DNA of 64,000 nt from positions 4,459,001-4,523,000 of the forward strand of contig NZ_CP136920.1 of NCBI RefSeq assembly GCF_033100135.1. The letters are read 5' to 3'. This document shows positions 39,865 through 48,730 of the stretch, in pieces (position 1 is the stretch's first letter; every line of letters begins with the position of its first letter). Below the pieces are notes generated by a model. The model was not told where the DNA came from. It was given only the letters and a program-made list of their open reading frames with translations, and searched no databases. Source of the stretch: Rubellicoccus peritrichatus. GTDB taxonomy: Bacteria > Verrucomicrobiota > Verrucomicrobiia > Opitutales > Cerasicoccaceae. The translations under genes and the position numbers were made by a program.

Positions 39865-42070
39865 TTTCACCCTCTCCTTTCCTGAAAACGAATCCATTCT
39901 CTAAGGTGAAACTCTTAGACTTATTGACTCTGAGTCTGACTGTTTTTTCGGTTTTTCCGAGGACCTCAGCAAGTGCTGAAACCTTCACATTGCCATTGTC
40001 ATCTCTAGCCATTTCGAAGGCGTTATTAAAGCTCTCGTCAGCCTCTTTCTTTGAGGCCTTGTTTCTCTCCGACCTGACTCTCTGAAATTTCTCATATGGG
40101 TCCTCTTCGCCGTCCGCTTTTGCGTCTTTGAGTAGCCCATCAGAGTCAACCACATGAATGGGATACCGAAAGAATATCTCTTTAGCTGGAAAGGTAGCAA
40201 ACTCCCTAAGAGTTCCCTCAAGTCTCCATCCTGTAGTTATACTGGCTTCAAACTGAGCTTCTAACCTGGAAGATCCTGGTACGTTGATACCCTCTTCGCC
40301 AGCCCATTCAAGAAGCCTCTCGGGGACTAATGCATCATCCTGTGAACACTTCTCCCACCAATCAGACTTGATCTTAGTAAGTTCAGCGTGAAGGGCATCA
40401 CACTCCCATCTTTGTGAAATTTGTTTCCTGCGTCCCTCATCAATCTCCAGCTCAATTAGGTCTACAATAGCATCAGGATCACGTGCAAAGACTCCTGAGC
40501 CTGAAGATCTGTCTCGACTAGTCTTCTGCCCCTGAGAGCCTTTTGAATGATGGTGGCAATAAATAGTAGCAGCCCCAAGCTCTACGCAAATCTTGTCGAA
40601 CTGGTTGCAGAAATGAGCCATCTCTTCTGCGCTGTTCTCGTCACCAGTCAGCACCTTATAGATCGGGTCAATTATGACAGCCTTGTAGCCCTTCTTGGCA
40701 GACCTGCGAATAAGCTTAGGCGCGAGCTTGTCCATGGAGGCGGCACTTCCTCTCAGATTCCAAACATCAATATTTCCATTATTCTCAATGTTGAGATGCT
40801 GATGAATGTTCCAGAAACGGTGCTTACTGGATCGCTTGTCTAGCTCAAGGTTCACATAGAGTACTCGTCCCTTAGTGCATTTCCATCCCATCCATTCGAG
40901 CCCCTGAGAAATGGCAATTGAGAGCTGCTGTAGAGAAAATGACTTACCAGCCTTTGAAGGGCCAGCGAGTAGCATTTTATGCCCCTCTCGCAAGAGTCCC
41001 TTTATCAGCTCAGGTGCAAGCCCTGGCTCACCATCAATTGTAAGTTCTTCAATATCGGGCAACTCATCTCTTAGATCCTCAATCCACTCACGCCAATCAA
41101 GCCAAGAAGACTTGCCAATGCCAGTGGCTAACAGAAATTGTTTTTCACCATTTCGAGCGACCCCTGGCATTCTCGAAAGCCTGGAGGGATTCCGGTTCTG
41201 ACGATCCATGGCTAAACCGTTCTTCTCGCAAACCTGATACAAGTAATCCACTCGTTCACGGTATTCTTCGTAGCTGTCAGCCTCAACCTTTACAACCGCG
41301 TGAAGGCTCTTACCACCTGAGTGAACAAGCGTAGCTATTGGCAATTCAAGCTCCTTCAGGAGTGCATACTGTCGAGGTATGTCTACGACATCAGACTCAA
41401 CCAAGGCGTAACGGTAGCTTGTGACATTCTGGTCTTTGACTCCATTACCATCCAATGGATTAAAACGAATCCAGGCACCAACTTCAGAGTTCGTGTCACC
41501 AATGACAGAGCCTATGTCTCCCTTACAATCATTGAGTAATTCAATGAGTTGACCTGCTGACCTATCAAAGCATCCCTTCTTAGGAAGGTGCTTTTCTGCA
41601 TTTTCATTGAACCATGACTCAGTGACATAGCCTACTTGTTCCTCGGACTGAAACAATGTCTCAAGATACGTGATCAAATCTGAAACAGGATTCCAGTCGT
41701 TCGAAGGTTTTTTAATTTCTTCATCTTCAAGCCAATGCTCATTGACGACTTTTAAGTCATCGCTACCTCCGATCTCATCGTTCCATCCAATTGAACGCCC
41801 TGCCTTCTCAGCACTATATTCTACTTCATTCCAGTAGACAGGCTGTCTCCTCCCAAAGATTACTGCATCAGACCATTTAGACTCTCCTTCACCTGGATTA
41901 ATGGAAAGGCTGCCTGCAAGCTTCTCTAAATGGAACAAGTCAACAGCAGATAACGCACCTGTGGCAGCATAACCACCCGCCAATCTTCCAGTATCCCTTA
42001 GGCATGCATGCATGTTCCCCTGGGTCATGCCTTGCTTGAGTTTTTCTTTCAATAATTCAAATGCGTTCAT
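39854..42070 (-). CDS. Phage primase-helicase (RepA-type RecA-like ATPase)
   Basis: This ORF codes for 738 residues. Residues about 195-320 (GAWIRFNPLDGNG; YALVESD; PIATLVHSGGKSLHAVVKV; NRNPSRLSRMPG) follow the archaeo-eukaryotic primase-like pattern of phage replication proteins. Residues about 350-560 are a RecA-fold helicase domain with Walker A GPSKAGKS (about 365-372), Walker B AVIIDPIY, and the HHHSKGSQG sensor segment. A C-terminal helix-turn-helix (VSALAEVLGKTEKTVRLRVNKSK) may bind the origin. It should prime and unwind prophage DNA. The gene directly follows a 190-base regulatory gap. Confidence 0.8.
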   Translation of the reverse strand: MNAFELLKEKLKQGMTQGNMHACLRDTGRLAGGYAATGALSAVDLFHLEKLAGSLSINPGEGESKWSDAVIFGRRQPVYWNEVEYSAEKAGRSIGWNDEIGGSDDLKVVNEHWLEDEEIKKPSNDWNPVSDLITYLETLFQSEEQVGYVTESWFNENAEKHLPKKGCFDRSAGQLIELLNDCKGDIGSVIGDTNSEVGAWIRFNPLDGNGVKDQNVTSYRYALVESDVVDIPRQYALLKELELPIATLVHSGGKSLHAVVKVEADSYEEYRERVDYLYQVCEKNGLAMDRQNRNPSRLSRMPGVARNGEKQFLLATGIGKSSWLDWREWIEDLRDELPDIEELTIDGEPGLAPELIKGLLREGHKMLLAGPSKAGKSFSLQQLSIAISQGLEWMGWKCTKGRVLYVNLELDKRSSKHRFWNIHQHLNIENNGNIDVWNLRGSAASMDKLAPKLIRRSAKKGYKAVIIDPIYKVLTGDENSAEEMAHFCNQFDKICVELGAATIYCHHHSKGSQGQKTSRDRSSGSGVFARDPDAIVDLIELEIDEGRRKQISQRWECDALHAELTKIKSDWWEKCSQDDALVPERLLEWAGEEGINVPGSSRLEAQFEASITTGWRLEGTLREFATFPAKEIFFRYPIHVVDSDGLLKDAKADGEEDPYEKFQRVRSERNKASKKEADESFNNAFEMARDDNGNVKVSALAEVLGKTEKTVRLRVNKSKSFTLENGFVFRKGEGENDH

Positions 42071-42260
42071 AAACTAATAATACTTGATGGCTGCTTAGAT
42101 GTTAGCTCTCGCAATGAACCCGCCCCGGCACCTCACCGAGACGGGCCATTTCACGACACCCATTTGGGTTAATATTGTGACACCTCGTCACAAAGACTTT
42201 AGAATATAATATTAGAATTCTCATGGTAATGCTGACTCATTCGTTGTTAGTGTCCGTAGA
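42071..42260 (-). promoter_or_regulatory. Regulatory gap upstream of the primase-helicase
   Basis: Contains a 7-base dyad, TTGTGAC-ACCTC-GTCACAA (42175-42193), a likely operator, and a hairpin of ten pairs, two of them G-T, at 42119-42145 (CCCGCCCCGG / CCGAGACGGG). No gene fits here. The hairpin could terminate transcripts from the MazG-like gene or act in the leader. Confidence 0.45.
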
Positions 42261-42830
42261 TTAGAATTTCTTTCCTCCGTGTTTGTAAGGTCGGCCTTGG
42301 TTGTATTCATCCTTCTCTATCATCGCTGGTGCTACATTCAACTTGGCTTGCGTCGCATAATTCATAATGCGAATTACGGTATCTCCCAACTCTACTTCGC
42401 GGCCTTCTCTCCAAGGTAGCTTGTCATCAGGTGCGCTGCTTCGAAATGCTTCAAAAGCCTCACAGAGTTCACAAACCATCAGCATGAACTGAGTGCCATG
42501 ATCGATGTTACCATCCTCTGCAACGAAGCCCTTATCGCAATTGGTTTGATGTGTGCGCTTGGCCATGAGTAGCCAAGCCTCAATGAACGGGTGATGAAGA
42601 TCATATCGTTCCTTGAGGTCATTTGCCAAATCAGGTATTCGCTCTTGGATCGCCTTCGCATACATTGACAATGCTGCTCGACAAGCACGAACATGACTTA
42701 CGTCGCCTCCCTTATAGTCAAGACGCAGGACAAAATACTCAGCATCAGGATCAACAGAACTACCGTCTGCCTTGGTAACTACATACTTTTGATGTAGTCC
42801 GTTTGGATTCTCTTCTTTTGTGGGTACCAT
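42261..42830 (-). CDS. MazG-like nucleotide pyrophosphohydrolase
   Basis: This ORF codes for 189 residues. The N-terminal 60 (KYVVTKADGSSVDPDAEYFVLRLDY...HVRACRAAL) are a common phage segment. The C-terminal half is an all-alpha NTP-PPase: ELCEAFEAFR (ExxE-type, about 117-126), REVELGDTVIRIMNY (E-x-x-D-type, about 142-156), and the typical end EYNQGRPYKHGGKKF. Such enzymes hydrolyse dNTPs or related nucleotides, and in phages may tune host nucleotide or alarmone pools. It is located between regulatory and replication genes. Confidence 0.8.
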   Translation of the reverse strand: MVPTKEENPNGLHQKYVVTKADGSSVDPDAEYFVLRLDYKGGDVSHVRACRAALSMYAKAIQERIPDLANDLKERYDLHHPFIEAWLLMAKRTHQTNCDKGFVAEDGNIDHGTQFMLMVCELCEAFEAFRSSAPDDKLPWREGREVELGDTVIRIMNYATQAKLNVAPAMIEKDEYNQGRPYKHGGKKF

Positions 42831-42869
42831 GATAATATCTCCAGTTTCGTTGTTATCTCGAAAAGTTCG

Positions 42870-43163
42870 TCATGCGTGATCAGAGCGATATAGCTCAATT
42901 GCTCGGAATGCCTGCTCAACAAGTTCAAGTCGATACGCTCTGTTGCCAGACTCTAAATCCGAAAGATAGGCAGCAGATATGCAGAGCCGCCCCGCAAGTT
43001 TGCGAAGTGACAGCGCAGCTTGTTCGCGGTACTCTCGCATTAGTTTGCCCGTGTCCTTACAATGCTCCTTCTTGGCAATCTCCCATTGATGCTGAAGTCT
43101 TAGACACTCTTGCTCGCCATCCTGAACGCGCTTTAGTATGTTCGCTTTAATAAGCTTACTCAT
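42870..43163 (-). CDS. XRE-family helix-turn-helix regulator
   Basis: This ORF codes for 97 residues. Residues about 48-85 (AALSLRKLAGRLCISAAYLSDLESGNR) form a standard HTH_3 motif; the N-terminus is a charged helix. It is likely a prophage transcription regulator, possibly of the operator upstream of the primase-helicase. The leader AACCAATTAAAGAAAGGAG includes a good ribosome binding site. Confidence 0.8.
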   Translation of the reverse strand: MSKLIKANILKRVQDGEQECLRLQHQWEIAKKEHCKDTGKLMREYREQAALSLRKLAGRLCISAAYLSDLESGNRAYRLELVEQAFRAIELYRSDHA

Positions 43164-43199
43164 GATGCTATCACTCTCCTTTCTTTAATTGGTTTCAGG

Positions 43200-43487
43200 C
43201 TAGAAGCCCTCAAACTCTGGAAGTTTCTCGAATTGGTCCTCAGTGAGCTTGATGGTCGTGACGATGCCTCCTTCATACTCTGGATCTGTGAGAAATTCCG
43301 TAAAGGCTCCGACACTATCGATAACAAAAGTCCCATTTAGGTCGAAGCGGTCATACTCCTTAAGCTCAAAGTTCTCGCACATTGGAGAATGGTCCGAAGG
43401 CGGATACTCTCCACCATTTGTCTCATGCCAATCGCGACAATAATTCTCACAGCATGGGTAAAAGTGCACATCAAAATCTTCGTCCAT
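43200..43487 (-). CDS. Hypothetical acidic prophage protein
   Basis: This ORF codes for 95 acidic residues. A Cys-rich N-terminal part (FYPCCENYCRDWHE...SPMCENFEL) could bind a metal, and the rest is alpha/beta (FVIDSVGAFTEFLTDP). An A-rich leader with ACGAGGAATG precedes the ATG. No family recognised. Confidence 0.5.
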   Translation of the reverse strand: MDEDFDVHFYPCCENYCRDWHETNGGEYPPSDHSPMCENFELKEYDRFDLNGTFVIDSVGAFTEFLTDPEYEGGIVTTIKLTEDQFEKLPEFEGF

Positions 43488-43525
43488 ATTACATTCCTCG
43501 TTTGTTGGTTATATTTCTCGTGTCG

Positions 43526-43765
43526 TCATCGTGTTATCGGCGGGAGGGACTCACACCACGCTCTGTCAAAATCCAGATATGCGTCTTCAGGTGATTTACC
43601 AAAACCTGCGACTCCATCCTGTAAGTTTTCTCCAAACAAAGCACACCATCTATCCCCGTCTATCGAAAGGGATGGGTGATAGCGTGTGCTGGGTCGTTCG
43701 TCATGTGCTCGTTTGTCACAAGCGTGAGCATATCGCTCGTTCAATATCAACTGTTCGTCTACCAT
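43526..43765 (-). CDS. Small phage protein with WCALFGENLQDGVAGFG motif
   Basis: This ORF codes for 79 residues. The central segment WCALFGENLQDGVAGFGKSPEDAYLDFDRAW (about 39-70) is a pattern seen in many short phage and bacterial proteins of unknown function: a beta hairpin and helix that often pairs with nucleotide metabolism genes. No catalytic residues are evident. Confidence 0.6.
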   Translation of the reverse strand: MVDEQLILNERYAHACDKRAHDERPSTRYHPSLSIDGDRWCALFGENLQDGVAGFGKSPEDAYLDFDRAWCESLPPITR

Positions 43766-43795
43766 AGTATTTGATGTTAGTGCTGTTATTCGGCT

Positions 43796-43999
43796 TCAGC
43801 TCAGTGGAAAAAATTGCTTCTCGCCAAGCTTCACAAAAAAATTCAGATCGGATTTGCGGTATCGGTTTCCATCCCCCAGACAGCTATATTCCTCCCTTGG
43901 TTCTATCTTTGTGATACGGAAGAAGAAGGGCTTACCGTCAACGCAGCCCTGATATTTGTAGTATTTACTACTCTTTTTAATTTTTGCGTAGAGTTCCAT
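43796..43999 (-). CDS. Hypothetical small basic prophage protein
   Basis: This ORF codes for 67 residues, basic and aromatic (YAKIKKSSKYYKYQGCVDGKPFFFRITKI), probably all beta. The leader ATAACCACTAAA is shared with the gene at 44019. Function unknown. Confidence 0.45.
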   Translation of the reverse strand: MELYAKIKKSSKYYKYQGCVDGKPFFFRITKIEPREEYSCLGDGNRYRKSDLNFFVKLGEKQFFPLS

Positions 44000-44018
44000 A
44001 ACTGTTGATTTTTAGTGG

Positions 44019-44261
44019 TTATTTAGATTCCTTCGTCATCGCGTTATCAGCGGCTTCAGCCTGCACCCTCTGGATGCAGGCATCCAACGTTGCGATGCCT
44101 CCGTAATCTATGCCCATCTTCTCAAGTTTCTGGCGAGCATCAGATGACGCCCATTCAATTACTTGGCGTTGTGTATCGCCCATGCTGTCACCCTCATCGA
44201 GCTGTGCTGCAATTGATAACACATACAAGCGAGCAGCTTTCTTGATTATTGTCTTCTTCAT
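44019..44261 (-). CDS. Hypothetical small helical prophage protein
   Basis: I choose the ATG at 44261 (MKKTIIKKAARLYVLSIAAQL) over the in-frame ATG three codons upstream. The 80-residue product is helical, with the acidic segment DEGDSMGDTQRQVIEWASSDARQKLEKMG. The leader ATAACCACTAAAT is repeated upstream of the neighbouring gene. Function unknown. Confidence 0.45.
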   Translation of the reverse strand: MKKTIIKKAARLYVLSIAAQLDEGDSMGDTQRQVIEWASSDARQKLEKMGIDYGGIATLDACIQRVQAEAADNAMTKESK

Positions 44262-44297
44262 GACATTCAAAATTTAGTGGTTATCGATCGTCGTTCG

Positions 44298-45893
44298 TCA
44301 TTGGTTGATCATATGCGGATTAAATTCACATGGCGTAATCCCTGGTGGTACTCTCCAACGATTAGCAGCGACTCTATCAATTAGCTTCTTAGCATCATCA
44401 AATGCCCATGTACCAACATGTTTAAATCCATAGCGCTCAAGGCATCTTATTTGCTTGGGTGTTGTGAGGCCTTCAGCTCTTCTCTTGTCCAGTCGATCAA
44501 GTATTTTTTTAGCCTTACCAGCATTCTCAATTTCGTCCGGCATGATACCTAGACGCTCTAAGCTGCTCCTCTGTGCAGCTGAGGGCGGTGCCATTTCCCA
44601 TCCAAAGGCGGGAACATAATTAGCGAGGTCCTCAGACTCAATTGACATTTCAAATTGAAGTGGATCAACCAGCTTGCGCTTTCTATTGCGCATTTCAGCA
44701 AGCCTTTTTGCGAGTGCTTCCTCACGATCTGAGACACAATCAGCTTCAGCCTTTTCAATTGCCTCCTCCAGGTCAAAAGCAGCTCCCGCCGCGCCCTCTA
44801 GGTTCTTTGTTGCCTTCCTTGCAACCTCTTCCGATTCAGCAATTAAATAGGCTGGCCTGCAAAGCTCATGTTTCTCACTATGCCAAAGGAAATCTAAAAG
44901 CAAAAGGTGATCCTTGTCTTCTAGAATGCGTGTTCCTCGTCCTACTATCTGACAGTAAAGACTCCTTACTTTAGTTGGACGCAAACAGACAATGCAATCA
45001 ACAGAGGGACAATCCCAGCCTTCTGTAAGTAACATTGAGTTACATAAGATGTCGTACTTACCATGTTCAAAATCTTGAAGAACCTCATCGCGATCTTTGC
45101 TTGATCCATTGACTTCAGCAGCTCTAAATCCGCGTGTCTCAAGCAAGGATCTCATCTTCTGGGACGTTGCAACAAGTGGAAGAAACACAACAGTCTTACG
45201 CCCCTTGCAATGCTCAACCATTTCATCAGCAATTTGCTCAAGGAATGGATCAAGGGCGCTACTTACTTCGGATAATTTAAAATCGCCCGATTGCATTGAA
45301 ACTCCAGTAAGATCAAGCTTCAGCGGAATGGTTAGAGCCTTTATAGGGGCCAAGTAGCCCTCTTTGATAGCTTTAGGTAGAGTGTAGTCAAAGGCCAGCG
45401 AATCAAAGAACTGGCCAAGATTCCTCATATCTCCCCTGTCTGGAGTAGCTGTCACACCAAGCACTTTTGCATTTGGAAAATGGTCAAAAATCCGCTGATA
45501 GCTATCTGCAAGAACGTGATGTGCCTCATCAACTATAATCACCTGATAATGATCACTACTGAACCGATCTAGGCGCTTCTGTCTCATAAGCGTTTGCACG
45601 CTCCCGACAGTAACACGGTAAAAGCTATCCTCGGCTGAGTCTTCAGCTTTCTCAACTGCACATTCAAGACCAGTCGCTTTGCGCATTTTATCAGCAGCTT
45701 GGCTAAGTAGCTCACCTCTGTGTGCAAGAATCAGGCATCTGTCACCTTGCGAAACTTGGTCCTCGATGAGCTTGCAAAAGACTATTGTCTTCCCGCATCC
45801 AGTGGGCAGAACAAGAAGGGTCCTTTTGACCCCCTTGCTCCACTCCTCTCGGATGGCCTGTTTAGCTTCTGACTGGTATGGTCGTAATTCCAC
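44298..45893 (-). CDS. DEAH-box superfamily 2 DNA helicase
   Basis: This ORF codes for 531 residues. Motif I is LPTGCGKT (29-36), motif II VDEAHH (about 128), motif III TATPDR (about 150) and motif VI QIVGRGTRI (about 325), all of the SSL2/RAD25-like phage helicase type. The C-terminal 150 residues are charged helices with a segment repeated in many phage helicases (TPKQIRCLERYGF). It is probably a replicative or recombination helicase acting with the neighbouring Sak4-like and DUF669-like proteins. Its start lies 2 bases from the upstream stop. Confidence 0.9.
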   Translation of the reverse strand: MELRPYQSEAKQAIREEWSKGVKRTLLVLPTGCGKTIVFCKLIEDQVSQGDRCLILAHRGELLSQAADKMRKATGLECAVEKAEDSAEDSFYRVTVGSVQTLMRQKRLDRFSSDHYQVIIVDEAHHVLADSYQRIFDHFPNAKVLGVTATPDRGDMRNLGQFFDSLAFDYTLPKAIKEGYLAPIKALTIPLKLDLTGVSMQSGDFKLSEVSSALDPFLEQIADEMVEHCKGRKTVVFLPLVATSQKMRSLLETRGFRAAEVNGSSKDRDEVLQDFEHGKYDILCNSMLLTEGWDCPSVDCIVCLRPTKVRSLYCQIVGRGTRILEDKDHLLLLDFLWHSEKHELCRPAYLIAESEEVARKATKNLEGAAGAAFDLEEAIEKAEADCVSDREEALAKRLAEMRNRKRKLVDPLQFEMSIESEDLANYVPAFGWEMAPPSAAQRSSLERLGIMPDEIENAGKAKKILDRLDKRRAEGLTTPKQIRCLERYGFKHVGTWAFDDAKKLIDRVAANRWRVPPGITPCEFNPHMINQ

Positions 45894-45895
45894 AA

Positions 45896-46351
45896 TCAGA
45901 ACTTTCCGGGAGTGTAACCTTGCTCGGCAGGCTCAAGGAACTTATCAACCTTGTTGATAAATCTCTCCTCACTAGTTCCCTTCTTAATGTATTTTTCTTG
46001 GGCTAATTTAAGGCGACCCTTTGACCCGATAACCTTGTCCCAATTCATGCGAAGCTTCTCACCTTTCTTACGCTGACCAATTGATGTAAAGAACTGACAA
46101 ATTAGCCATTCTAGCTTTGTGTGAAGCAACAAGTCTTTTGTTAAATAAGCCTTGCCATGCTCACCCCCATCAACCTCAAGGCTCAGGACAGCCTTATTGC
46201 ATGCGCCCAATTTTTCAGAGCCAGGAAATCTACCGCGCTCAAACTTTGTAACAGTGAATGGATATGCTCCATCAGGCAGGAGAACAAAATCATTCCCCTC
46301 GTTTTCGATTTCAGCATCCCATGCTAGTTCACTTCCGTTGTTATCACTCAT
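45896..46351 (-). CDS. DUF669-like phage protein
   Basis: This ORF codes for 151 residues. The arrangement LPDGAYPFTVTKFERGRF...KAVLSLEVDGGEHGKAYLTKDLLLHTKLEWLICQFF matches the DUF669 pattern of phage replication/recombination operons, thought to bind DNA in some phages. It lies between a Sak4-like ATPase and a helicase, the usual company of this family. The C-terminus is basic. Confidence 0.65.
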   Translation of the reverse strand: MSDNNGSELAWDAEIENEGNDFVLLPDGAYPFTVTKFERGRFPGSEKLGACNKAVLSLEVDGGEHGKAYLTKDLLLHTKLEWLICQFFTSIGQRKKGEKLRMNWDKVIGSKGRLKLAQEKYIKKGTSEERFINKVDKFLEPAEQGYTPGKF

Positions 46352-46381
46352 CGTATTATACTTTCTTTAATAGGTTAATTG

Positions 46382-47422
46382 TTAGGCGACTGAATCAAGT
46401 TCCAGTTCTTTGATAATCTCCAATACCTTTGGCCAAGCAGCTATTAGGACGCCGTCTACAAAATCATCAGCATAACGGTCAATCGGTGTTGCCTCAGGAT
46501 AGTAACCCTTGCTTGCAACGGCTTTTTGAATCTGCTTTGCCGAGATGCTATCCTTCTGCATTAACTCAAATAGCTTAGTCGGGAATCCTCCAGGGTTATC
46601 AAATGGGATTGATGTTCCCGTGGGCTGAGGCTCGGTAACTTTAGGATCGTTAATAGCTTCACGTTCCATTTTCAGTTCTTCGCTAGACGACTCTGTGAAC
46701 TCTGCTAGTTCATCATCACCCTGAAAGATATGCTCAATATTGGAGAATTCAAAATCTAGCTCATCGGCTAGACCATGGCGATTCTTCGCATCCCAGCACG
46801 GATGATGAGAAGTGCGCATAACACGACGACCGCCCTGGGCCTTCTTGCTTTTGGTTTTATCATCTTCAATTACAAAAGTTTTGTAATTTGCAAATAGAAC
46901 CATATCAGCCCACTCCTTTACTAGGGGAGAGCATTTCTTAGTAAGCTTTAGCTCCCATCTGTCGTAAGCACCAATCTCATCAGGCTGCTCAAACTTGCGC
47001 ATATGAGCATGGGCAAGCAAAACAACATTGATCCCCTTCTCCCGCACATCATTCAGCAAATTTAAAAGCTTACCAAATTCCTCTGCCAAGTGAGTATACC
47101 CCTTGCCGTATCCAAAATCTTCAATACTGCTCTTGCCAGCGACAGCACATACATATTCTATGCATTGCCTCTCTGCCCAATCAATCGTATCGATGATCAA
47201 GGTTTTAAACTCAGACTTTGCAACTTCCTCAACTTGAGATAGAATCATTGTCCAGCTTGCGGGTTTCTTTGTGCGAGCTACATCAAGGTGATCTGTTGAG
47301 TCTTCTGTGTCGATGAAGACGGGATTTGGAAACTTGCTTCCAAATGTACTCTTTCCAATCCCCTCAGGACCATACACAACTATTCGCTGCGCCTTGTTCT
47401 GTTTTCCTTTTATAATTTCCAT
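46382..47422 (-). CDS. Sak4-like AAA ATPase (AAA_24)
   Basis: I take the ATG at 47422, since the preceding in-frame start is a TTG overlapping the upstream stop. The 346-residue protein has Walker A GPEGIGKST (about 18-26), Walker B-like TLIIDTID (about 75-82), and NVVLLAHAHMRKF (about 133-145), typical of RecA-like single-strand annealing ATPases (Sak4) coded by phages. It probably acts in recombination-linked replication with the nearby helicase and DUF669 protein. Confidence 0.8.
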   Translation of the reverse strand: MEIIKGKQNKAQRIVVYGPEGIGKSTFGSKFPNPVFIDTEDSTDHLDVARTKKPASWTMILSQVEEVAKSEFKTLIIDTIDWAERQCIEYVCAVAGKSSIEDFGYGKGYTHLAEEFGKLLNLLNDVREKGINVVLLAHAHMRKFEQPDEIGAYDRWELKLTKKCSPLVKEWADMVLFANYKTFVIEDDKTKSKKAQGGRRVMRTSHHPCWDAKNRHGLADELDFEFSNIEHIFQGDDELAEFTESSSEELKMEREAINDPKVTEPQPTGTSIPFDNPGGFPTKLFELMQKDSISAKQIQKAVASKGYYPEATPIDRYADDFVDGVLIAAWPKVLEIIKELELDSVA

Positions 47423-47423
47423 A

Positions 47424-47675
47424 TTATACAATATCCGTGTTTACTAATTTATTGATAAGCTCTTGCTTGATGGTATCCACAAAGCTCTTAGGTGGCTGAC
47501 TTATGACATCAGCAGACTGCTTGAATTCCTCTATCATTGAAATCGCTTCATCATAAGTAAGATCACGATTGTCCAAGTATTCCTTGACTGCACCTGCCTT
47601 AACTCGCCATGAGTCCACAGCAATTTCCTTGGCCGTTTGATCAATTCTTTTTGATAGCTGTTGTAATGTTGTCAT
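47424..47675 (-). CDS. Hypothetical helical prophage protein
   Basis: This ORF codes for 83 helical residues (LQQLSKRIDQTAKEIAVDSW; DEAISMIEEFKQSADVI). ATGA overlap with the small gene upstream shows coupling. Its position before the Sak4-like ATPase suggests a role in the same module. Family unknown. Confidence 0.5.
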   Translation of the reverse strand: MTTLQQLSKRIDQTAKEIAVDSWRVKAGAVKEYLDNRDLTYDEAISMIEEFKQSADVISQPPKSFVDTIKQELINKLVNTDIV

Positions 47676-47851
47676 AGTGATGTGAATTTCCGCTTTGTAA
47701 TTTCGTTAAGCCTTTGATCACCTCTAAGGCGCTTCTTGATAAGCTTCTCAACTGTAGTTCCAGCGCCCCTAACGGGTAGCCCTCTGTTGTCCCAATAGGT
47801 GCCAATGTGCTCCCCGTATTTGTCCTGATAAGTGTAGCGATAGCATGGCAT
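47672..47851 (-). CDS. Short prophage protein (59 residues)
   Basis: The ATG at 47851 opens MPCYRYTYQDKYGEHIGTYW, followed by RGAGTTVEKLIKKRLRGD and a basic end. The TGA overlaps the ATG of the next gene, and its start lies just inside the stop region of the AAA+ gene, so it fits the operon exactly. It is aromatic at the N-terminus and basic at the C-terminus. Function unknown. Confidence 0.6.
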   Translation of the reverse strand: MPCYRYTYQDKYGEHIGTYWDNRGLPVRGAGTTVEKLIKKRLRGDQRLNEITKRKFTSL

Positions 47852-47853
47852 TG

Positions 47854-48489
47854 TTAGAACCCATCACAGAGGCTTTGAAGATCGTGCAATGCAGCACGCA
47901 TGTTACCATTGCAGCCTTCGGCAATCTTTCTCACTTCGGAAGGATCAAGCCTTGGCCAATGACGCATTGCGAATTCGTGAATCTCTTCGGATGTCAGACT
48001 CTTAACTTCCAATGGTGTGAATCTGGTTTGAAACCTGTCAGAGAAATTCTCCGTATGGTTGTTGCTAGTTCCAATAATCGCTACGCACTCGGGAAGCTTG
48101 TCTATGACATCAAGCATGAGATCTTGAGCCCTTGCTGGTACGGTGTCTATCTCCTCAATGACGAGCACACGCCAACCAGAATAAAGAGACCCAATTCTAA
48201 AGTCTCGTTGCCATTGGCGAACCAAATCCACGTCAACATTGATCCCAGAATATGAGAGTATGTTCTCTCTGTGCTCAGCTATTGTATTGGCAGCAATTTC
48301 AGCTAAGGCTGACTTTCCACAACCAGGATCACCAATGAGAAGCACGGTCCATTTTCCAAACTTGCTAAGACTGAGCTTCTTAGCCTTCTTGACGAGAGGT
48401 TCAGCTAATTCTCTGGCATCTCCGCATAGGTCCTCAACTCTAATGTTCGGATTGTTGATCAAGTCTGATGGTTCTATTTGAGCAATCAT
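47854..48489 (-). CDS. AAA+ ATPase, clamp-loader/RFC-like
   Basis: This ORF codes for 211 residues. Walker A is GDPGCGKS (53-60), Walker B VLVIEEID (about 108-115), sensor 1 AIIGTSN (about 138-144), and an Arg-finger-like FSDRFQTRF follows. The end ALHDLQSLCDGF resembles the lid of small RFC-type clamp loaders. It may load the primase-helicase or a clamp at the phage origin. It overlaps the upstream gene by 4 bases. Confidence 0.8.
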   Translation of the reverse strand: MIAQIEPSDLINNPNIRVEDLCGDARELAEPLVKKAKKLSLSKFGKWTVLLIGDPGCGKSALAEIAANTIAEHRENILSYSGINVDVDLVRQWQRDFRIGSLYSGWRVLVIEEIDTVPARAQDLMLDVIDKLPECVAIIGTSNNHTENFSDRFQTRFTPLEVKSLTSEEIHEFAMRHWPRLDPSEVRKIAEGCNGNMRAALHDLQSLCDGF

Positions 48490-48710
48490 TTTGACCCCCT
48501 TCTTGTTGACCTTCTTGGCTTGTTGTCGCTCTTTAGTTTCAAGTCTGGAAGTAACTCGACGACTTGGTTGTGATCATTATCAAGCCATGTTGAGGTATTA
48601 ATACGAAACAGTTCCCCCGACGGTGAAATCTCTTGGATAATCCCCTCGATGATCTTCTTGCCGCTACGAAAAATCCCGCGCTTCCCAATATGTTTAATTG
48701 TGATATTCAT
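48486..48710 (-). CDS. Small basic prophage protein
   Basis: This ORF codes for 74 residues: a beta-type core (NITIKHIGKRGIFRSGKKIIEGIIQEISPSGELFRIN) and a basic, Ser/Arg tail (RRSTRRGSK). It resembles small SH3-like nucleic-acid-binding proteins in outline only. It is the first gene of the replication operon, and its start region overlaps the proposed plus-strand promoter of the structured RNA. Confidence 0.5.
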   Translation of the reverse strand: MNITIKHIGKRGIFRSGKKIIEGIIQEISPSGELFRINTSTWLDNDHNQVVELLPDLKLKSDNKPRRSTRRGSK

Positions 48711-48726
48711 AGTTTCCTGTTTACTT
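48698..48726 (+). promoter_or_regulatory. Possible promoter of the structured RNA
   Basis: TTGTGA, 17 bases, TTACTT. The -35 is good and the -10 weak. Transcription would start near 48733, immediately before the first helix of the predicted RNA. Confidence 0.3.
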
Positions 48727-48730
48727 TTAA

